Translations under genes and position numbers: made by a program
Notes under the pieces: generated by a model
The model's input: the letters and a program-made list of their open reading frames with translations, nothing else
What the model was told of the DNA's origin: nothing
Databases searched by the model: none
Shown: positions 33,720 through 45,740 of the stretch, piece after piece
How positions within the stretch are numbered: the first letter of the stretch is position 1
Layout: each line of letters begins with the position of its first letter
Source: Eucalyptus grandis
Taxonomy: Eukaryota > Streptophyta > Magnoliopsida > Myrtales > Myrtaceae
NCBI RefSeq assembly: GCF_016545825.1
Contig: NC_052616.1
Location: forward strand, 11,036,001-11,100,000
DNA: 64,000 nt
Direction of reading: 5' to 3'

Positions 33720-36189
33720 CTAGAGCTGTTTCTGCGAGGGTTTGCCGGTCCAGTAAGTTTTCACAGCAACAAGGATCTTCTCGGGATTGAAGGGTCCGCT
33801 TTCGTGGTCCATGATCTGGCTCTTCCATCTCATTCCATCTGTTATACTCTTGATCTTTACAAGGACTTCAACCGTGTCCCGGAATATAACAGTTCCTTCA
33901 GGCCTCAAGATTCGGTCCATCTCCAGCAGGATGTATGTTATGTCGCACCTTAAGAAAGCAAGCAGAAAGGCCACTTCAGGCCAGGTATCAAATAATGTTA
34001 TGACAAAGTGTCGATCACGATGCTTTACCTGTCCTGATAGATACTGAAAACACCACCCGCATGGATGAGATCATATGTTCTCGGGTATGTTGAAAACGAC
34101 TCGCACCAGTCCTGGTAGGTGCCAATAAAACCACGCTCGTAGATCGCACCAAGAGTGTCGTGGTTAGTGTTCACGGGCACCACATTCATGACCCACACAG
34201 GATATTTAACTAGTGCAGCTGCAAATCCACCGAGGTTAGCATTCATGTCCATAACATTGCGGTATCGTCCTTGCGTTAGAGGACTAATTATCCGCTTGTA
34301 GTGTGACACCCGGTCCTTCCATATTTCATTATCCTCCTTGTATTTCTGAGCAGTGATTCCTGGGATTGAGCCGCTGCTTACTCTGGGGGGGACAGCGAAG
34401 GCGCGTTCTGGCCATGTCTCCACTGCGCCGCCAGCTACTTCGTCTGAGCTGCTGACTTCTGGCAATGGGGTTATGCAAGTTTCCATATCTCTGTTCCTGT
34501 AAGGCACAGAGACCGCAAAATTAGAAAGTTATCCTGTACATCTTACTGTTTGAAAATAACAAATGAGCTTTCTGGTTGAAGGAAAAGATGGTGACGATGA
34601 GTACCAAGCGGTGTCGGGGTTGTCCGCCTTGCATATGTGAGGAGTTTTATAAACGCTCCGGCTCTTGATGCACTCAAAGTGGTTGATAGGCTTTTGCCAA
34701 ATCGCAAGATCATTCTTTTCAACCACCTTCTTCCAGCATAGGCGCTTGGCGACATCCTCTATTGAGTCTTGCTCTTGCTTCAAGTCTTCTTGTGTTCTTT
34801 CCCAACCTCTCCAGTACTTTCTCCAGCGGATTGGGGGGCCAGAAAGGATCCAATAACCACCGGGCCTCAGCACCCTGTCCACTTCAATTAGATAGAGTCC
34901 ATCTGCAGACGACTCCAAGCAAATAATAATTAGAGCATGACCACATAAGAAAAGGCATGAACAGACGAGAATCAAAGGCCAGTTCATGTGTATGCAACAA
35001 ATATTCCATCCTAGATGATTGGTTCCACATGGAAAGTAATTCGATCACAGATTTTTATGGATCGAGATATGAAAAACAAAATACTTACCATACTTATTCC
35101 AAGGAATCAAGCAGCGGGAGCAATGCGCCATGTCGAATGCTCTGGCTGGGTAAGGAATTCTTTGGGAAGCCATGATCCCAATCATGGCCGGCACTCCTCG
35201 CTCCAGAGCAAACTGGACCTGCGCCTCATGAGTATCCCTTGGGGCAAAAGACATTGTTACGATATCCCTCTTCAGCAGGTAAGCACCCCAACTAGCAACC
35301 TGACCAAGCCCAAGACTACATCACATTAGCAATTACATCCTCATTTCTGGAGAATAAGAAATTGATGAGAATCCAAAAGGCACAATCCCGAAATTCGCAG
35401 TCAACACTGTCCTCAACTTTCTGCAGAACAGAACAGATGGCAGAACAGAACCAGAACATGAAACTACACTTCCAGAGATATCAGATCACTTACCCCGCAG
35501 CCCGTATCAATTGCAGTTCTAATTTTTCCGCTCGTAAGAGGTATCAGCTCATTAATATCATCTATATACGCATCAGCACCTCGAGGAAACATGGTTCCTC
35601 CTCCAGGAAATCTGAACCGATCGCCCTCAACTTGGATCCAATTCTGCACAGCCTTCTCGATGCTGAGCTCTCTGTGAGGTATATTGTCATACCACGCATA
35701 GTCTCGGCTCTGAGGCCATTTGAAAGGGGTCTTATACCTTGGTGGAGCAGGAATTAAACACTTTAGTAACTCGTCTTTCTTGGGGCAATGCCGTTCTCGG
35801 TACTTCAGCATATTCCTATCGAACTTCCTCCCCCTCTGTGGATCTTGGCAAGGAGTGTATTCACTGTGGGCCATATCACATGCAGGAATCGTCTCCACAG
35901 TATCGGAGTCATTGATGGCGACCTGATGGTGGCTTTGGAAGTCCAACGAGACTGACTCTGAAGACGAAGAGAGTTTGGTGGACTGGCCATCGCCTGCATT
36001 AGGGTTGACGGCATCACACTTAATTCTGGTATAGGCTTCGGACTGATTGTTTGGGACAGGAGTGCTCTGCCATGCTCCCAAAACGTAGAACAACACGCAT
36101 AGACCGCTGACGCAAAATACATAGGTGAGACGTTTCTTCTTAGATTCGATGTGATGATGCTTTGGCGATCCACTGTATTCCTTGGCCAT
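33720..36189 (-). CDS. Probable methyltransferase PMT17/PMT18-like (DUF248)
   Basis: Exons are 36,189-35,494; 35,299-35,089; 34,902-34,605; 34,496-34,029; 33,948-33,720 (stop TAG). Junction phases are consistent, giving 633 aa, the usual length. It is a type II Golgi protein: a short basic tail ([20 protein letters not shown]), an anchor ([20 protein letters not shown] at 22-41), a variable stem, then the first SAM-binding half ([33 protein letters not shown]) and the second half ([31 protein letters not shown]). The family is thought to methylate cell-wall polysaccharides, notably homogalacturonan. The sequence ending ...[12 protein letters not shown] is PMT17/18-like. The exon 3 donor (TTG/GTACTC) is weak but gives the expected AWNRDMETC join. 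A leader intron is likely (acceptor TTTCTGCAG near 36,213, donor CCAG/GTGGGT near 37,005). Confidence 0.94.
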
Positions 36190-36847
36190 TGGTATGGTTC
36201 TTTATGATCTCTGCAGAAACTCCGAGAAAGAAAAGAATATTAAACTCAATAACATCAGCTAGGAAACCAGGTTGGTTTAGAAAACTTAAAACACCGTGTC
36301 TAAAGCCTAAATCTAGCCCGAAGAACATTCGCACTCATAGATGAGCCAGCTTCTTTTACTCGTCGCTATATCTTCTGCTTCTAACATCAACCATGTTAAT
36401 CGGGGTCGAATTAAGAACAAAGGCAAAACGATTGCCCAGAAATGAAGTTTGTAGAATTCAAAATAAAGCATATTGTCCAGTGGTCGACTTCCAGTGCCGA
36501 TGGATTTAGCAAACCTAGCAGAAGATGGCCATCAAACAGGGGGAACAGAACACAGAAATGTAAGAGAATATACAGAGTACCCACAGATGAATGGCATGCC
36601 ACCAACAACTAGTTTTTGACTTGGAAAAGGAAGATTTTTTCTCGACTCAGAAGCAGTCTCAAGGGAAAGAAGAAACCCCTCAAAACACCAGAGAAATCTA
36701 AAATGCAATAGACAAAGAGGGGAAGAAAGTTGCCCTTTCAAGCAAATAATAGACCAGACCACCTATTTGAAACTCCAAGGGGATGGTTGCCTGACAAAGC
36801 TTTAACCTTTACCTATTTTAAACAAAGATAAATGAAGTAAAACGACA

Positions 36848-36850
<3 letters not shown>

Positions 36851-36881
<31 letters not shown>
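36851..36881. repeat. (CT)n microsatellite
   Basis: About fifteen CT units lie inside the probable leader intron of the methyltransferase gene, so they read as GA in its transcript. Confidence 0.85.
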
Positions 36882-36883
<2 letters not shown>

Positions 36884-37272
36884 CCTCTGCAAGCACCACC
36901 TCCACCGGATCCATGTCAAACCAGCAGAAAACATCTCACCAGAGCTCGACATGGCAGAACCCAATAATCTAAAGACCAGGAAAAATGGGATAAGAGGCCA
37001 CCCACCTGGAAAAGATTCTCAGCAACGGACACTCCCGAGACGTTCAATATTCAAATCGAAACGGGCATTGGAGGCTTCGGAGCTCGGGGCCACCCTTCTC
37101 GTGTTTACTTCATGGCGAAGGAAGGGTCTTTCAGCGGAACCCAGGAACCATGGGAGAGGTTGGGAAAGCAAGAAAAACAATGGAGGAAAAAATTTAAGAG
37201 AAAGCGCCTTCCTTTGCTATGAGAATAAAGAACTATTATGGTATCATCGCCTCATAAAAAGATGTCTTTTTT

Positions 37273-37276
<4 letters not shown>

Positions 37277-37304
<28 letters not shown>
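37277..37304. repeat. (CT)n microsatellite
   Basis: A pure CT run in the upstream region of the methyltransferase gene. Confidence 0.85.
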
Positions 37305-37308
<4 letters not shown>

Positions 37309-37636
37309 GCTCTGTCTTTCCGTCATTACAGGAGGAGGGAGAGTGGTGACTGGCGACTGGTGAGAGAAATGGCAGGAACAGAGGGGAAAGAATATAATTT
37401 TAGCAAAAGGGTGCATACGGGAGGGTAAATGAGAGAGAAAAAGAAGGGCTGTGATTGGATTTAGTGCCTTGTTTCTTTTTGGCACATTTATTGTTAGTCC
37501 AAGTTATCATTCTTGCATCTCCTCTAAATAAGGAGAGAGGATTTGGTCTAAATTAACAGAGGAGAAGATGAAGGTCCAAGGGCGGTGAGATTTCACGGGA
37601 GACTGACCAGCCTGAATTTCCTCTGCACCCCACCTT

Positions 37637-37639
<3 letters not shown>

Positions 37640-37674
<35 letters not shown>
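37640..37674. repeat. (CT)n microsatellite
   Basis: A third CT run within 850 bp upstream of the methyltransferase gene. Confidence 0.85.
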
Positions 37675-37849
37675 CCTGAAAAAAAAAAAAGAATAATTTT
37701 TACTTTTGATGTCCATGTTGCTGTTACGAGATTATAAGAAAAGAAAAAGGTAGGGGTATTCTCATCTTTCGAGGTTCCTAATCCCCACATCAACATGGGT
37801 CTAAAAAAGGCGATACTATTCGTCAAAGTTGCCATTTTTCTACTCACCG

Positions 37850-37880
37850 CCTTTCCTCCGGACCGCCTTTCCTCCGGACA
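37850..37880. repeat. Short tandem duplication (16-bp unit)
   Basis: CCGCCTTTCCTCCGGA occurs twice in direct succession. Confidence 0.85.
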
Positions 37881-38265
37881 ATAATTCAACGCGTCTTCGA
37901 ACCCTCCCAATCGACATGCACCTCTGCCCTTTTTGTTTCTTCTTTGTTGGAGTTGTGGAGGGGCTGAGAAACTTGAGAAATGTTCAGAGAAAAAGGGAAA
38001 GAACAGGAGATGAATTCGAGGGTTTTGGGGAGGATCGTGTCTTCAAGAATCTGGTGGAGTTTCCAGTTCAGACGGAGCTGGCTTCCCTTATCCATTTTGT
38101 TTCTTTGCAACGGAGGACGTGAAGTGAAGATATCCAAAAAGGAGAAAGCAAGAAACCCAAAAAAGAAATTAAAATAGAACTTTTTTGGGGTCAAAACAGA
38201 ACATGGTTAAAGATATAAAAAGATACCTTTTTTTAGGTTATTCCAAACTTTTCTGCATGAACCAG

Positions 38266-38317
38266 GAATCCTCAGCTGCATGCGTTGGATAAATCCTCAG
38301 CTGCATGCGTTGGATAA
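38266..38317. repeat. Short tandem duplication (25-bp unit)
   Basis: AATCCTCAGCTGCATGCGTT followed by GGATA is repeated perfectly twice. Confidence 0.9.
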
Positions 38318-40304
38318 ATATCTACTAATTTTTGAAAAGTCAGAAGTTTTTTTAAAGATTACGGAGGAAGTAATGTGGAAACATTGGATCTTGGCATGAT
38401 GGGTACCCTTAGCTTACGTCTGGGCGTGAATATAGGGATACCTCATCTATTAACCCGCTGATCTTAGCAAATATTTACAAGGACTTCATATATTTTCCCG
38501 GATATGTCACGTTCTTACTCGTAAATAATGTTTATATAGAGAACTATAAAATATGTCTTGCCCCTCACTGTATGAAGAAAATATCTCTTCTGTAGACTCT
38601 TAACGTGGCGTCAAAATTAAATATTAGTACTTCCAATTTTGATGTTGATAACACAAATTTGATGTAGACCTGGTGACAGTTGATGCGGCCTCTTGGCATA
38701 GTCTAACAAAGGGTGTTAAAGGGAAGTAGGCTCACTAGCGGACATGGGGCCAAGCTTGTTCCAAAGAAGAACGACCTGGAGCCTAGGAGAGGGTAGTGAC
38801 ATGGTTCAAACCCTATGATCTGAATCCGCATGGTCAGATCTCCGAATCTTTAATGAAAAAGGAATGGGGAGACCGAAGTCCGTTTCGTTCACTATCGAAA
38901 AAGCTCCCTCACAATACCACATTTCAGAACAAGAAGAAATGTCAGGTTATCTAAATACAAACAATACAGAAACAACAACCATTCGTAGTGACGGCATAGT
39001 GATTGGGTGCTGATTCCTTTCGCAAGAAATCAAGTATTTAAATCTCTGTGTCGTCTGCCTTTTACAAAAAGTCTTCCAATAATCAACCTCAGGGAACTCC
39101 TTGATTTGACATATGTGTCTCCGATTCGATTGTATTCTTACTATTGTCCCTTTTCCCCCCTTTTTGCACGGCTCATATTTATTATTTGACCTTATGGGCT
39201 ATTACCATTGCGCAAATAGCAATCTCATAAATGTGCATGACCAAAAATTGCATATTCGAGATGAGGAGAATGTAGCTTGAGAAGCACATGACCAATTTAG
39301 TAAAAACGTGCGTCATAGCAATGTGGTCCAACGCATGTTACTTTGGTCAAGGATTGCAGAGTAGGTTCATCCACTCTAATGAAAAGACTGGTCCATCGAT
39401 TGAACAAAATTTGCCTAACAGCTGTCGATTTTTTCCCAAGCCACAGGTGTGATGTGATGTAAGATGTTTTACGTTCATCGATTGCAGAGTAAGATGTTCC
39501 AAAAGACTAATTGCAACAGCCTCGCCTTATTCCGAAGGATCCGGCCTTCCCGACTCACGTATTCATTTCCTCGAGATATTCAAATTATTATATTCCCCTC
39601 CCCCCCTTTGTTTTTCTTTATAAACAATATTGACATCAATCTTAGCCCATGATAGTTTTAAACAAAACTGCGGTCGATGCGCAAGCTGTGCATCGCCTTG
39701 CGCATCACCGCTTGACAGTAATTGTTTAATTGAAAACTTCAAGATTTCCTTTTATGTTCTTCCTCTATCTTTTCTCCTGACGTCGTGAGTAAGCTAATCC
39801 AAGTTGGTGAGATCTCAAATCTCCATTGACCAAACCTTACAGATTGCAGTTCATGGACAGGATGCTTTTTGATGGTAACGTGCCCTCCTCATCTTTGACT
39901 TGTCGATTTGGAGATCCAGTGGGAGAATCGGTGATATGATTAGGCGTTGGCGTGAGGCTTGGTATTTCGGAATTTAACCCAAATAAAAAATGACTTTTTT
40001 ACTTTTTCCGTGAAATATCAATATTTTTAGAATTAAAAAAATATTTAAAAAATTGTATGTGAATTTATACGTTGATATCCCTTTGCGGTGAAAATTTTAG
40101 ATGTCTCGGGTTAAAGATAATCGAAGTACAAGCGTTGCTAGATTTATTATCAAGCAAAATATTGTAACTATAAGTCGATCTAGACAAGTCCAAAGAGAGC
40201 TTTGCATCTAGTGCTTTGCGCTTCAAGGAAAAGATTATACCTAGAGTAATACACGATATACCTACATGGCGTTGCGACAAATGTCAAAATCGACATTTTA
40301 AGTA

Positions 40305-40725
40305 GGACAAAAGCCATCAAAAACTCTAAATTATGTATACCGTTACATATTTATCCTAAATTTTTGACACAATAAATCCCGACCTTGTATTTGCATGATT
40401 CATTTACCCCCTTCTTCAAAGTTTTGTCAATGAAAAACATTAAAAATCAGCTTACATGGACATTAGAAAGCAAACAATATTGACATGGTGTCCTTGTGGA
40501 TTAGGTGAAATAAAAATGATGTTATTTTAACTAAAAAATGGAGGGTAAATGTATTATAAAGGTATAAATTTGAGATTTTTTATATAACAAGAAAAAGTTT
40601 AGGATAAATATGTCACAATGTGCATAATTTAGGATTTTCAATATTGTAAAAAAAAAAAAAGCTTAATATAAATGTGTCACAGTGAACATAATTTGAGATT
40701 TTTTGTGTGGCTTCTTTCCATTTTA
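40305..40725. mobile_element. Inverted-repeat MITE
   Basis: The left end GGACAAAAGCCATCAAAAACT is mirrored by the complement of the right end (GAAGCCACACAAAAAATCTC). The interior repeats TTTAGGATAAATATGTCACA-like units in the right arm. The layout resembles the 1047-1400 family, but the ends differ. Confidence 0.5.
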
Positions 40726-42556
40726 TGTCAATGAGCCATAATTAGCATTTAATAAAAAATCTTCACATTTTTCAGTATAAAAAAAAAGGTTAAAAATCAA
40801 TCTCAATATATTGAGGATTGGGTTTTTTTTAAGCAAAGACGAGAAAAAGCCGGAATGAGACACTTATTTCCAAAAGGCTAACGTCGAGTATAGGAGTAAA
40901 AATGATCTATAATATGGTATTTTCGTAAGCATTTCAACGAATCTCAAATCATTAGTAATAACCTATAAATCCTTGATCTGATTTACTAAAATATAAAATA
41001 GGGAGTGTTGCACGGAATGTCGGTACCTGAAATTAGACTTTAATTTACCTACTGCAAGCGGACATTTAAAACGCCCGATTCAAGTCCAACATGTAATGAA
41101 ACCCTGACAAATTTGTCAACATGCCCGTTTCATAATCTTGTTTTAGTAATGCCCAGCAGTTGGCATTATCCTCTTCTCAAGTGCTGTACAGAGTTACTCC
41201 AGATGTTTAGTCTAGGGCAAAGACAAAACAGCTCTGAGATATGGTCTCTTCTGTACGTATTATTAGCTCCTGGGTTTGGCACATACTTTGGGGCGAAATT
41301 AGGGCTTATAGATCTGCTCCTTAGGATGGCCACATGCAGTGTAAGCATTAAGCACACGCACGTGCATCGTGACAGCACTGGAAGCCATCATGCAGATTGA
41401 GAGAATCCGGGGGGGTGTTTCCAATCGCCACGTGAGTTCAGTGCGCCCACATGCGAGCGTCGATTGCGAACGGGAGATCACGTGAAGAGCCTCCAAGGCC
41501 GCATCGACCACTGACTGAAACGCACACATGTTGGGGTCCCCAGCATTCATGTGACCCTCGTCCTAGGCTGGTGGAGGGGAGTCAAAAAGGACGCACAATC
41601 TCTTCTAATAAATAATGTCTTCCTAAGTACCGTAATCAAAAGAGGGTCAGGTCTTCCTAGTTGACATAATAATGATCTGGGTGAGTGTAAAGCTCGGTGT
41701 TAAGTTTGAGTTGGTTGTCGATGAGTTACCGATAGTGGAAATACTTATTGACGACCGAGGTATATGGCTGTCGACATATGATGGCAATAGGTCGACGATT
41801 GTCACTTGGCGGATTTGGTTAAGAGAGTCGAGCTCGCAATATGGAATGTCTAGATTGAGTTATTAATCAACACTGCTCGAGATTCGAAAGTCCAATGTTT
41901 GGTGAGCTTTATTATCATAACCCCATCAGGATTCTAATAGTCAAGAAGTCTCTTCACATGAAATATGCCATAGTTAAGTAATGTAGCATGAGCAAAGCAA
42001 AGATTCGTTCATTCGACCTCGTTGATGACATGTGACCCTTTACCTCTAAACCAAACACTTCTATAGTATTGGAAATCCAGAATGTAGTCCCTGTGGTCAT
42101 TTCAATCTAAGTTCAAACCATCATATTTATAAGTAGAGGTGATCCGTTTCAAGGTAAGTCAATTCTTGGCCTATAACCAGCCTTCTTTTGTGTGTGTAAT
42201 AAAACCAAATTCCTAGTATAAAACATAAAAGCTACACTGATTCATCGAAAAATACAGTTTGATCAAGTAGTTATATTGTTTTTTTTTCTTAATTCAATTC
42301 TCGCTAGGTGCAAAAGTTTTTTTTCCCCTAAAAGAGGCTTCATGCTTAGTTTAAGACTAGTTTAACTCAAGAACCGGTTTGAAGTGGTTCCTAAGTGAAA
42401 ACCGATGGTTCCCACCTTAAAATTGGAACCACGGATTCTAGGTTCACATAACCAAGAATCAAATCTTAGCCTTTAACCAGTCAGCGTTGGCTGATTTGGT
42501 CTTGCTTATGAATTTAATTAGATTCGATATGCCCTTATTTTTGGGGAAAATTGTCC

Positions 42557-43175
42557 AAAAAATCATAAATCTATTGTACTTCTACCAATTCAATCTTAAA
42601 TATTTCAATTTTGTTAGTTCAATCATAAACTTTTTCATTTCTTGTCAATTGAGTTTATCTAGTTGATTTTGACTAGAAATTGCTACCGTGGAGCCAGCGG
42701 TACTACGTACGATTGCTAGCGTTAACGTGAATAATTTTAATAATATTTTAATTTTTTTTCAGTTTTTTTTCTTTCTTTCTTCCTTTTCTTTTTTACTTCT
42801 TCTCTATTTGGCCGATGACTGACCTCTAGCCACAAGCAATGGCTGACAACTGGCCTCGCTTGCCACAAGTAAGGCATGACTGGCGGAGGGCAATTCTCAA
42901 CCCGGCATGGGCGATGGCCGGCAATTTGCCAAATATAGAAGACGCAAAAAAGAAAAGGAAGAAAAAAATTAGAAAAAAATTAATATTATTAAAATTATCA
43001 TGTTAATGTCAAAAATCTCACATGGCGTTACCGGCGATTACGTTAGTAATTTTCGATTAAAAGTGATCGGATAGACTCAATTGATCAGAAATGAAAATTT
43101 TTATGATTAAATTGATAAAAATGAAAGATTTAAAATTGAATGACAAAAACATTATAAATTTAAAATTTTTTCGTA
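42557..43175. mobile_element. Large foldback MITE (~620 bp)
   Basis: Arms of about 150 bp are inverted copies: TTGTCAATTGAGTTTATC on the left pairs with the complement of GATAGACTCAATTGATCA on the right, and similar pairing runs outward. The centre is a GC-richer block (CGATGACTGACC, GGCGATGGCCGGCAA). No coding capacity is seen. Confidence 0.65.
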
Positions 43176-43344
43176 GATGCCGAGTTGTATTTTCAGATGG
43201 CCTCTAAGCTCGGGCTCGGCCATCCCATCAACGAAGTGGGGACAGACGTCCAAATGATTTATCGTACCAACTAATAATTTTGCCCCTAGAGATCCAGGCA
43301 CGACTCCGAATAAATTGCGTACGGACCGTCCGGAGTGGGGGTCT

Positions 43345-44920
43345 AATCTAATTAAAGTTCTTACGAAGAAATATGTTGAAGGGGGTCAAGCAGTCTCCAA
43401 AAAGGACGTGGATGGCCCGACAACATAATGCACGATCCTTAGTCGGTCGTGGCATCAAACATAAGACAGGGAATCCAATGAATGCGACTTCGTAGAGCTC
43501 CATGACTCCTGGCGTGGCCACGGTTCTTGCTGTCACTGATCTAAGGGCAAATGAATTGATTCGATGAGAACGTCTCTCTACGTATTCATACAATTTTCAA
43601 AGATGGTTAGTTTCGCGATTCGTTTGTCGGCCTGAAAGGCGAAATGACATTTCATTTTCAAGGACCAAAGGCGTTGCGCGCGGTGAAGACTCCTTGATGC
43701 TGATATTTGGCATCCTCAGCCATTTAAGTTCTTCAATTTCCGCAGCACTCGTCCTCTCTTCTGAATTGAAGTTATGGGCCGGCGCTCCTCCTGCTTCTGG
43801 TAGGCTCCTGGTAGGGACCGCCAACCTCTTTTTGACAGTATCACTTCAGGGTATCGTAGCTGGACTGTTAAGGAGGAGCTGTGTCCTTTGCTGATCGTTT
43901 GCAGCCGATTGAATCCGTCGTTTTCGCTCTTACCAATCACGGATGCGTTGGTCGTTCTTACCGCCGTGAGAAAGTTACAAAGATTGTAGGGCAAAAATGC
44001 ACGAGGTTCTTATGGGAAGGAAGGATATCCAGGAGCAAAGAGGTGCAGATAGAGTCAAATGGTACTGATGGAATCTTTGCTTTTTCGTTTGAGGTTGCTA
44101 ATGGAGGATCTCTTGCCAAGTTTCTGGTTCTCTAGGGACCGCCTGCCCCTGTAGCGTTGTTACCGTCCTAGCAAAAGGGAGCATCTTGTTCGTTATCTCT
44201 TCCTCTGATTACCGCCTATGTTTGGCAGAGAATACTCGAGGCAAGGCATCTCTTGATGCCCCATATGAAGTACTTGGTAGGGCCCGGGGAATGTATCGCT
44301 TGGCAGGATGTGTTTCATTCGTCGGCGCATCGGTCACGCCGAACAGTCTTGGTCGAAACGGACCGCTAAGGGAAGAGATTTGGAGAGCCGGGGGAACTCC
44401 AGGCTGCATTCCTAGTCTCTTCCTTTCGTTGATGCCGCGATTCGAACAGTGAGATTCCCACTTGAAACACTGCTTCGGGGAGGTTGTAAGGATTTTCGAA
44501 GTAGAATAATCACCCTCGAATTGCATCGTTGGCGCACGGTGTTAATGTTGCTACACGAAGCTGCATTTTTCTTCGCTCTTTAGATCGGCAGTGAGCCCTT
44601 TTCGTCTCTTTAAGGCAAAACGTAAGAACGCATGAAAGAAACTTCAGAACACAAGTAATCTAAGAGACCTTATGGGAATAGCATACCCGATTTTGTGGTA
44701 AAGCTTTTCTTCCATTTCTTTTGAAATCGCGATATCGATTACATGATAACTGGCTTGACCAGAGGAAGTCGCCTTGCTTCGAGAACACCTAAAACAATTT
44801 TCTCAACAAAGATGGGACTTTCCAGGAAGCCCATTGACTGTACGTCTGATAGCTAGGTCCAGTTCTGTGTATGGATAGGCCGGTCCATTCTCATTTCGAC
44901 TTGGTTTGGGTGCCCACCAA
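43345..44920. other. Organelle-like sequence block (possible NUMT)
   Basis: This block differs from its AT-rich surroundings. It has balanced base composition, no simple repeats, and several long but unrelated open frames on both strands (for example 43,716-43,994 minus and 44,186-44,452 plus) with no recognisable domains. That texture is what plant mitochondrial intergenic DNA looks like. The assignment is a guess from composition only. Confidence 0.3.
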
Positions 44921-45052
44921 ATCCGTTAATTTAACGTGGCTGGAGTGATAAAATCCTCAATTTCAACATTGAAGTGCTTTGTCTAGGGACTACTGAAAAC
45001 AAAACCTACATAGACTCTCGTTAGAGAGTTAATCCATGAACATGAAACAGAG

Positions 45053-45491
45053 TTAATACCACGAAAAACTCCAGACTGATATATCTATAATATCCAAAAT
45101 TAATTTTTTGACCACAAAAAACCTCAAACTAATACACATGTGAGAAATTTACCCTAAATAAATTTTTGACCGCCAAAAACCTAAAAATGATATATTTGTG
45201 ATAAATTTACCCTCCATTAACTTCTATTAAATATAATAAGTACCACGAAAGATCACAGATTGATGCACTTGTGATAAACAAATGGTCAAACCCCAAACTA
45301 CTATTCTCGTCAATCGTCACTTGTTATCGAATTTAGTAATTTGACGATAAAATTTAATCAAAATTAATGGGGGGTAAATTTTTCGCAATTGTACTAGTTT
45401 GAAATTTTTTGTAGTTAAAAAAATTGTTTAAGGTAAATTTATCACGTGTATACGAGTTAGGATTTTTTTTTTTTTTTGGTGATATTGAAAA
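45053..45491. mobile_element. Foldback MITE (family of 1047-1400)
   Basis: It starts TTAATACCACGAAAAACTCC and has inverted internal units (GATAAATTTACCCTCCATTA on the left, GGGGGGTAAATTTTTCGCA on the right). The right end is near a T-run followed by GGTGATATTGAA. Confidence 0.55.
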
Positions 45492-45695
45492 TAATACATG
45501 AGTTGGTAGCTTGAATTGATGCTGGCAAACTAGGTACGATGTCGGCCAATTGAGGACTAGGGCACCGATGGAAGTGAATCGCAAAAACAACCTTCTCTTT
45601 TTAAAAGAGTAACTCATTTTTCTTGACATTTAAATCTGTGACGTTTTTTTATCATGTTTTTCCTAACCGATGTTGAATAATGTAAACTAACCTAC

Positions 45696-45698
<3 letters not shown>

Positions 45699-45736
<38 letters not shown>
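45699..45736. repeat. (AT)n microsatellite
   Basis: Nineteen uninterrupted AT units. Confidence 0.95.

Positions 45737-45740
<4 letters not shown>

Larger units (their letters stand above)
38320..43340. other. Gene-poor intergenic DNA
   Basis: No coding region could be supported here. The stretch is AT-rich with many stops in all frames. It contains the inverted-repeat elements listed at 40.3 and 42.56 kb. 41,100-41,570 is more GC-balanced, but its short open frames match nothing I recognise. Confidence 0.5.

Noticed and set aside
42120..42500. Possible degenerate hAT element (GAGGTGATCC ... GGTTCC-rich end)
   Set aside because: GGAACC/GGTTCC motifs recall hAT subterminal repeats, but no TIR pair or 8-bp TSD could be found.
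44186..44526. Overlapping open frames around 44.2-44.5 kb on both strands
   Set aside because: No domains; better explained as possible organelle-derived noncoding DNA.
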